Shown: piece by piece, positions 7,056 to 11,697 of the stretch
How the letters are laid out: every line of letters starts with the position of its first letter
Numbering within the stretch: the stretch's first letter is position 1
NCBI GenBank assembly: GCA_003508005.1
Contig: DNUE01000030.1
Coordinates: 1 to 11,697 of the forward strand
Direction: 5' to 3'
Length of the DNA: 11,697 bases
Source: Desulfobulbaceae bacterium
GTDB taxonomy: Bacteria > Desulfobacterota > Desulfobulbia > Desulfobulbales > Desulfobulbaceae
Notes under the pieces: generated by a model
Database searches by the model: none
Told to the model about the DNA's origin: nothing
The model's input: the letters and a program-made list of their open reading frames with translations, nothing else
Made by a program: the position numbers and the translations under genes

Positions 7056-8162
7056 ATGACCACAACCACACAAACCCCATTTCACGCGAACGGCCTGCCT
7101 TTACTCATTGGCAGCCTGCCTGTCAACGATCCGCAGACAGCCATCAAGGAGTGGATCCTCACCTCCACTCCTGAGATCCCGATCTGGCCGCAACTGCCCG
7201 CCAACCCCTACGAACACATGCTGCACCAGTTTGCCGAAGGCCTGCCGGGGGTGGTGGAGGAAGCCATTGAAACCCCGGAAAGCCGCATCTATTATGACAC
7301 CGAGGCCCCCGGCTTTGACGAGGCGCAGCTCGCCTTCTACGAGGAATACCTCCAGGTCATGGAAGACCCGGAGCTGCTGCTCACCTCCCGCTTTGCCGTC
7401 AGCCGCAAACGGGCCCAGGGAATCTACTCCCTGGCCGACATGGCCGCAAGCCTGACAGACCCCATCGCCGTCAAGGGCCAGATCACCGGCCCCTTCACCA
7501 TGCTCACCGGCGTCCACGACCGGCAGGATCGGCTTGGATATTATAATGAGACCACCCGCGATATCGTGGTCAAGGGACTGGCCATGAAGGCCGCCTGGCA
7601 GGCCCTGTTCCTGCACCGGCAATCTCGCCTGCCGGTGCTGATCTTCATCGACGAACCGGCCCTGGCCGGACTGGGCTCCTCGGCCTTTATCTCCATTGCC
7701 GCGGACGACATCCGGACTGATATCAACGAGGTCGCCGCCGCCCTGCATTCGGTGGGCGCTCTGGCCGGAGTGCACGTCTGCGCCAATACCGAATGGGATA
7801 TCCTGCTTGGCTCCGATATCGACATCCTCAGCTTTGACGCCTATGGCTATTTTGACCGCCTGATCCTGCTCAACCAGCAGTTGCACGCCTATCTTGACCA
7901 GGGAAAGATTCTCGCCTGGGGCATTGTCCCCACCTCCGACCATGAGGCCATTGAAAAAGAGAGCTGCGCGTCGCTGGTCGCCCTGTGGGAGAAACAGGCG
8001 GTGGAGCTGGTCAGGCCGGGCCGGGATCTTGCCGCCATCCTGCGCCAGACCCTGATCACCCCCAGCTGCGGCACCGGCTCGCTGCCGCCGGCCCTGGCCC
8101 GCAAGGTCTTGGATCTGACCCGGGATGTCTCGCACACCCTGAGAAACAAATATCCGGCATAA
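7056..8162 (+). CDS. MetE-core / UroD-superfamily methyltransferase-like protein
   Basis: A 368-residue TIM-barrel-type protein related to the catalytic half of cobalamin-independent methionine synthase and to corrinoid methyltransferases such as MtaA. Visible motifs (start 7056) are LLIGSLPVND near the N-terminus, KGQITGPFTM (140-149), FIDEPAL (about 197-203), HVCANTEW with His240 and Cys242, LSFDAYGY with Asp261, GIVPTS (289-294), and PSCGTGSL with Cys338. His-x-Cys plus the late Cys are the expected zinc ligands that would activate a thiol such as homocysteine. MetE's glutamate ligand aligns by eye with Asp261. There is no MetE N-terminal folate half (MetE is about 750 residues), which fits a folate-independent methyl donor such as a corrinoid protein; substrate is inferred. 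The frame opens at TTG 7023, but ATG 7056 fits better; neither has a clear Shine-Dalgarno. lysS follows after 74 bases. Confidence 0.85.
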   Translation: MTTTTQTPFHANGLPLLIGSLPVNDPQTAIKEWILTSTPEIPIWPQLPANPYEHMLHQFAEGLPGVVEEAIETPESRIYYDTEAPGFDEAQLAFYEEYLQVMEDPELLLTSRFAVSRKRAQGIYSLADMAASLTDPIAVKGQITGPFTMLTGVHDRQDRLGYYNETTRDIVVKGLAMKAAWQALFLHRQSRLPVLIFIDEPALAGLGSSAFISIAADDIRTDINEVAAALHSVGALAGVHVCANTEWDILLGSDIDILSFDAYGYFDRLILLNQQLHAYLDQGKILAWGIVPTSDHEAIEKESCASLVALWEKQAVELVRPGRDLAAILRQTLITPSCGTGSLPPALARKVLDLTRDVSHTLRNKYPA

Positions 8163-8192
8163 CCATCAACCGTTCATCTCAACCTTTCAACC

Positions 8193-8209
8193 GGCGTGAC
8201 CGACACGCC
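8193..8209 (+). other. Hairpin between the MetE-like gene and lysS
   Basis: A perfect 6-bp GC-rich stem, GGCGTG/CACGCC, encloses loop ACCGA. No U-run follows, so it is not a standard intrinsic terminator. It may stabilise or process the mRNA between the two genes. Confidence 0.35.
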
Positions 8210-8236
8210 CGCAATCACCTATCACAATCACTTATC

Positions 8237-9763
8237 ATGAATCAAGAAAATCAGGTACTCAAGCAACGACGGGAAAAGGCCGAGGCCCTGGCCGCCCTGG
8301 GGGTCAACATCTTCAGCAACAGTTTCAAGCCGGCCAACCGGGTCAAGGAGCTCCTGCCCAAAGGGGAACACCTGGCCGAGGAGACCTTTGAAGAGACCCG
8401 CTTCACCTATTCCATCGCCGGACGGATCATGTCCATGCGCAAATTCGGCAAGGCGGCCTTCTGCCACCTGGCCGACTCCTCCGGTCAGATCCAGATCTAT
8501 ATCAAGCAGGACGTCGCCGGCGAAGAGCAGTTCACCGCCTTCAAGAAATGGGACATCGGCGATATCGTCGGCATCGAGGGCAAGCTGTTCAAGACCCAGA
8601 CCGGCGAACTCTCGGTCATGGCCGACAAACTGGTCATGATCACCAAGTCCCTGCGGCCCCTGCCCGAAAAATGGCACGGCCTGACCAACGTCGAGACCCG
8701 CTACCGCCAGCGTTATGTTGACCTCATCGTCACCCCGGAGAGCCGCGACATCTTCCGCAAACGGGTGGAAATCATCCGCCTGATCCGGGAGTTCCTGGGC
8801 AACCGGGGATTCATGGAGGTGGAGACCCCGATGATGCAGCCCATTCCCGGCGGCGCCACCGCCAAGCCCTTCAAGACCCATCATAACGCCTTAGGCATGG
8901 ATCTCTACCTGCGCATCGCCCCGGAACTCTACCTCAAACGGTTGCTGGTGGGCGGTTTTGAACGGGTCTTTGAGATCAACCGCAACTTTCGCAACGAGGG
9001 GCTGTCCACCCGCCACAATCCCGAGTTCACCATGCTTGAATTCTATCAGGCCTATGCCACCTACCATGACATGATGGACATCACCGAGGAGTTGATCTCC
9101 TGGCTGTCGCAGGAGGTCAACGACACCATGGAGATCGAATACCAGGGAATCCGGGTCGATCTCACGCCCCCATGGAGCCGCCTGACCATGAACGAGGCCC
9201 TGGTGAAAATCGGCGGCCTGGAAGCGGAAATCGTGGCTGACGACGACAAGGTACTGGCCCTGGCCGGCCCCGGCAAGGCCAGAACCGCCCTCTTTGAACT
9301 GCTGGTGGAAGAAAAACTCATCAACCCCACCTTCATCACCTCCTACCCCATCGAGGTGTCGCCGCTGGCCCGCCGCAATGAGCAGGACCCCACCATCACC
9401 GACCGCTTCGAGCTCTTCATCACCGGCCGCGAAATCGCCAACGCCTTCAGCGAGCTGAGCGACCCCATTGATCAGCGCCGACGCCTGGAACAGCAAATCG
9501 CCGAAAAGGGCGACGACGAAGAGATCCACGCCGAGATGGACGAGGATTTCGTCCGCGCCCTGGAATACGGCATGCCAGCCGCCGCCGGCCAGGGAATCGG
9601 TATTGACCGGTTGATCATGCTGCTCACCAACTCGCCGTCCATCCGCGACGTCATCCTCTTCCCCCACATGAAACCGGAGACGGAAAGCGAAGACGGAAAG
9701 CAGAAAACCGGCAATAAAAAAGAAAAAGGACAGGACGGTTCGTGCGGGAAATGCAAAAAATAA
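8237..9763 (+). CDS. lysS: Lysyl-tRNA synthetase, class II
   Basis: This cytoplasmic enzyme charges tRNA-Lys with lysine using ATP. The 508-residue protein begins with an N-terminal OB-fold anticodon-binding domain (about 57-136) and continues with a class II catalytic core. Motif 1 is in EVETPMMQPIPGGATAKPF (194-212), motif 2 is FRNEGLSTRHNPEFTMLE (251-268), and motif 3 is GQGIGIDRLIMLL (451-463). Family members normally end soon after the 'FPHMKP' that follows motif 3. Here about 28 further residues (481-508) form a Lys/Glu/Gly-rich tail ending in CGKCKK, encoded by a purine-rich tandem repeat. The frame is open upstream to 7985 only because it overlaps the previous gene; ATG 8237 gives the family N-terminus. 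No Shine-Dalgarno is visible. The order lysS-lolC-lolD is, from memory, shared by many deltaproteobacteria. Confidence 0.97.
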   Translation: MNQENQVLKQRREKAEALAALGVNIFSNSFKPANRVKELLPKGEHLAEETFEETRFTYSIAGRIMSMRKFGKAAFCHLADSSGQIQIYIKQDVAGEEQFTAFKKWDIGDIVGIEGKLFKTQTGELSVMADKLVMITKSLRPLPEKWHGLTNVETRYRQRYVDLIVTPESRDIFRKRVEIIRLIREFLGNRGFMEVETPMMQPIPGGATAKPFKTHHNALGMDLYLRIAPELYLKRLLVGGFERVFEINRNFRNEGLSTRHNPEFTMLEFYQAYATYHDMMDITEELISWLSQEVNDTMEIEYQGIRVDLTPPWSRLTMNEALVKIGGLEAEIVADDDKVLALAGPGKARTALFELLVEEKLINPTFITSYPIEVSPLARRNEQDPTITDRFELFITGREIANAFSELSDPIDQRRRLEQQIAEKGDDEEIHAEMDEDFVRALEYGMPAAAGQGIGIDRLIMLLTNSPSIRDVILFPHMKPETESEDGKQKTGNKKEKGQDGSCGKCKK

Positions 9764-9803
9764 GGCCACGGCCATCCGGCTTCCGGCTTCTGCCTTCTGC
9801 CCC
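9675..9803. repeat. Purine / pyrimidine tandem repeats forming an imperfect inverted repeat around the lysS stop
   Basis: The left part is a tandem 13-mer, CGGAGACGGAAAG (9675-9687) then CGAAGACGGAAAG (9688-9700), with one mismatch. The right part is four 7-nt units, CCGGCTT, CCGGCTT, CTGCCTT and CTGCCCC (9776-9803). The arms 9693-9711 and 9783-9801 are largely complementary (CCGG end, then most of TTCTGC-TTC), so they could pair around a loop of about 70 nt. The left part codes for the lysS tail; the right part forms the lolC leader and ends five bases before its ATG. Confidence 0.55.
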
Positions 9804-9808
9804 CTGAT

Positions 9809-11035
9809 ATGTACGAGTGGTTTATCAGCTTCCGCTATCTGCGGGCCCGGCACAAGCAGCGCTTCATCTCACTGATTTCGCTCATCTCGGTTGCCGGCAT
9901 CACCGTCGGGGTTATGGCCCTGATCGTGGTGCTGGCCGTCTATTCAGGCTTCACCGACGGCCTGCGTGACCAGATTCTGGGCATCAATTCCCATATCATC
10001 GTCCAGAAACCGGGCGGCGCCATGGACGACTACACGGAGCTGCGCGAACAGCTTCTCACCGTGGACGGAGTCACCGGGGCCACCCCGTATCTTTACATCC
10101 AGACCTTGCTCAGCGGATCCGTCGGCGGCAGCGGCGTCATCCTCCGGGGCATTGACCCGGACACCGCCAAAAACGTCATCAAGCTGGACACCCAGATGAT
10201 TCGCGGCTCCATTCACGACCTGACCCGGAATCCCGACAAGCGTGTGCCGCACATTATCCTCGGCAAGAACCTGGCCCAGGAGCTGCACGTCAGCGTGGGC
10301 GACAAGGTCCGGCTCATCTCCTCCTCCGGCCCCCTCACCCCCATGGGCGTCATCCCCAGGATCAAGACCTGCAAGGTCACCGGCATCTTCGAATCGGGGA
10401 TGTACGAATATGACTCCAGCCTCGCCTACATGACCCTGACCGATGTCCAAAACTTTCTCGACAGCGGCGACATAGCGCATGGCATCGAGGTCGCCGTCAG
10501 CAAGGATGAGCTGAACCGGGCCGACGAAGTGGCCCGCCGGATTATCAGCGCCATCGGCGACGAATTTGTGGCCAAGGACTGGATGTCCATGAACCGCAAC
10601 CTCTTCGCCGCCTTCAAGCTGGAAAAGATCGGCATGTTCATCTGCCTGGCCCTGATTATCCTGGTGGCGGCGCTGAACATCATCAGCGCCCTGATCATGG
10701 TGGTGATGGAGAAGGAAAAGGATATAGCCATCCTCAAGTCCATGGGCGCCACCTCCCGCTCGATCATGAAGATCTTCTTCTTTCAGGGACTGATAATCGC
10801 CTTTTCCGGCACCATTCTCGGGGTCGCGGGCGGCCTGGGGCTTTGCGACCTGCTTTCCCGCTACAAGTTCATCGAGCTGCCGTCCAATGTCTATCCCATG
10901 AGCACCCTGCCGATCAAGGTCCTGCCGTCAGACGTGACCATTGTCGCCATCGCCGCCATTGTCATCACCCTGGCCGCCACCATCTACCCGTCCTGGAAGG
11001 CCTCCCAGGTACACCCCGGCGAGGTGCTGTCATGA
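9809..11035 (+). CDS. lolC: Lipoprotein-releasing ABC transporter permease (LolC/LolE family)
   Basis: The inner-membrane permease of the Lol system, which extracts outer-membrane lipoproteins and hands them to LolA. The 408 residues match the usual length (about 400). The N-terminus FISFRYLRARHKQRFISLISLIS leads into membrane segment 1 (about 22-47). A large periplasmic MacB-like domain (about 48-268) follows, then three more segments (about 272-298, 322-346, 373-396). The FtsX-domain coupling stretch EKEKDIAILKSMGATSRSIMKIF (301-323) contacts the ATPase. A single permease gene immediately before lolD suggests a homodimer rather than the E. coli LolC/LolE pair, unless another copy lies elsewhere; the neutral name is LolC/E or LolF-like. 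The leader is a pyrimidine-rich repeat without a Shine-Dalgarno. The stop overlaps lolD by ATGA. Confidence 0.93.
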   Translation: MYEWFISFRYLRARHKQRFISLISLISVAGITVGVMALIVVLAVYSGFTDGLRDQILGINSHIIVQKPGGAMDDYTELREQLLTVDGVTGATPYLYIQTLLSGSVGGSGVILRGIDPDTAKNVIKLDTQMIRGSIHDLTRNPDKRVPHIILGKNLAQELHVSVGDKVRLISSSGPLTPMGVIPRIKTCKVTGIFESGMYEYDSSLAYMTLTDVQNFLDSGDIAHGIEVAVSKDELNRADEVARRIISAIGDEFVAKDWMSMNRNLFAAFKLEKIGMFICLALIILVAALNIISALIMVVMEKEKDIAILKSMGATSRSIMKIFFFQGLIIAFSGTILGVAGGLGLCDLLSRYKFIELPSNVYPMSTLPIKVLPSDVTIVAIAAIVITLAATIYPSWKASQVHPGEVLS

Positions 11036-11697
11036 CCGCTACCGCCATCCCTGGCTCCTGCGGCATTAGGACGTCCCTGTCCGTCAACAAGCCGCCGCTC
11101 TTCGCGGCCCGCGACCTTCGTAAAAATTACGGCAGCGGAGCAAGCAGCATTGAAATCCTGAAAGGGGTGAACATCGAGACCAGAAGCGGCGAGATGACCG
11201 CCATTGTCGGCGCCTCCGGCTCGGGCAAGACCACCCTGCTCCGGCTCCTGGGCACCCTGGACACCCCCACCAGCGGCGAGCTTTTTTTCAAGGGTGAGAA
11301 TCTCACCAAAAAACCGGATACCGAGCTTGCCCAGTACCGCAACCGCTCCGTTGGCTTCATCTTCCAGTTCCACCACCTGCTCCCCGAATTCACCGCTTTG
11401 GAAAACGTGATGATGCCCGGCCTCATTGCCGGGAGAAAAAGGGCCGAAATGATCGAGCCCGCCACCAGCCTCCTGGCCCAGGTGGAACTGGGCCACCGGC
11501 TGCATCACAAGGTCGGCGAACTCTCCGGGGGCGAACAGCAGCGCACCGCCCTGGCCCGGGCGCTCATCATGAAACCGGCCCTGCTCTTTGCCGACGAACC
11601 CACCGGCAACCTCGACTCCCGCTCCGGCGATATCGTCTTTGACCTCCTGCAGAAACTGTGCGGTGAGATGGAGCTCTCCACCATCATGGTCACCCAC
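11032..11697 (+). CDS. lolD: Lipoprotein-releasing ABC transporter ATP-binding protein LolD (C-terminus cut by window edge)
   Basis: The cytoplasmic ATPase that drives lipoprotein release with LolC. The 222 visible residues carry Walker A GASGSGKT (60-67), Q-loop Gln112 in FIFQFHHLLPEFTALENV (strongly LolD-like), signature LSGGEQQR (164-171), Walker B LLFADEP (Asp188, Glu189), D-loop GNLD (192-195), and the switch histidine His222 as the last codon. Only the short C-terminal end is missing. The start overlaps the lolC stop as ATGA, and GAGGTG lies 5 nt upstream, so translation is probably coupled to lolC. About 20 residues before PPLFAARDLRKNYG exceed the E. coli N-terminus and look unconserved. 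Confidence 0.97.
   Translation, partial: MTATAIPGSCGIRTSLSVNKPPLFAARDLRKNYGSGASSIEILKGVNIETRSGEMTAIVGASGSGKTTLLRLLGTLDTPTSGELFFKGENLTKKPDTELAQYRNRSVGFIFQFHHLLPEFTALENVMMPGLIAGRKRAEMIEPATSLLAQVELGHRLHHKVGELSGGEQQRTALARALIMKPALLFADEPTGNLDSRSGDIVFDLLQKLCGEMELSTIMVTH

Noticed and set aside
7101..8135. 344-codon open frame antisense to the MetE-like gene
   Set aside because: The plus-strand frame carries conserved metal-site motifs; the antisense product has low-complexity Gly/Asp/Gln composition.
7985..8236. N-terminal extension of lysS overlapping the previous gene
   Set aside because: The 84 added residues are out-of-frame MetE-like coding sequence; LysRS homology begins at ATG 8237.
8891..9853. 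320-codon open frame antisense to lysS and the lolC start
   Set aside because: It crosses two well-supported genes and resembles nothing known.
10984..11697. 237-codon open frame antisense to lolD
   Set aside because: It mirrors an intact ABC ATPase with all motifs, and its Gly/Val/Glu-rich translation is typical of shadow frames.

Overview
The window (11,697 bases, GC-rich) reads as a chromosomal stretch of a Gram-negative, probably anaerobic bacterium of the deltaproteobacterial type (Desulfobacterota, perhaps near the Desulfobulbaceae). The lineage is inferred from three things: the lysS-lolC-lolD gene order, an HflX with a long N-terminal extension, and a MetE/UroD-like protein resembling folate-independent methionine synthases. 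The LolCD genes imply an outer membrane with sorted lipoproteins. I see no phage, insertion sequence, CRISPR, toxin-antitoxin, tRNA or rRNA.

Layout. 1-1375 (minus): hflX, a ribosome-associated GTPase, cut by the left edge and lacking an ordinary start codon. 1542-4502 (minus): a soluble hybrid histidine kinase, GAF-PAS-GAF-PAS-HisKA-HATPase-REC. 4503-4880: a divergent intergenic region with a good sigma70-type promoter for the kinase, a leader of about 245 nt with four potential hairpins, and a cluster of ACCCG motifs. 4881-6284 (plus): a polytopic membrane protein of unknown function. 6333-6878 (minus): thpR, an RNA 2',3'-cyclic phosphodiesterase, convergent with the membrane protein. 6879-7055: a short divergent region with possible overlapping promoters. 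7056-8162 (plus): a MetE-core/UroD-superfamily protein with a His-x-Cys...Cys metal site. 8237-9763 (plus): lysS. 9809-11035 (plus): lolC. 11032-11697 (plus): lolD, cut by the right edge at its H-loop histidine.

How the genes relate. The clearest functional unit is lolC-lolD, whose ATGA stop/start overlap implies translational coupling; together they make the inner-membrane machine that releases lipoproteins to LolA. The plus-strand run of MetE-like gene, lysS, lolC and lolD has gaps of 74, 45 and -4 bases and may be one transcript. hflX and the kinase share a strand but are 166 bases apart with no functional link. Most of the window is ordinary housekeeping and signalling DNA. I do not see a convincing new multi-gene system. 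The items worth a second look are the hflX start, the folded kinase leader, the MetE-like enzyme, the repeat-derived lysS tail, the conserved-looking membrane protein, and the absence of Shine-Dalgarno sequences before four of the five plus-strand genes.
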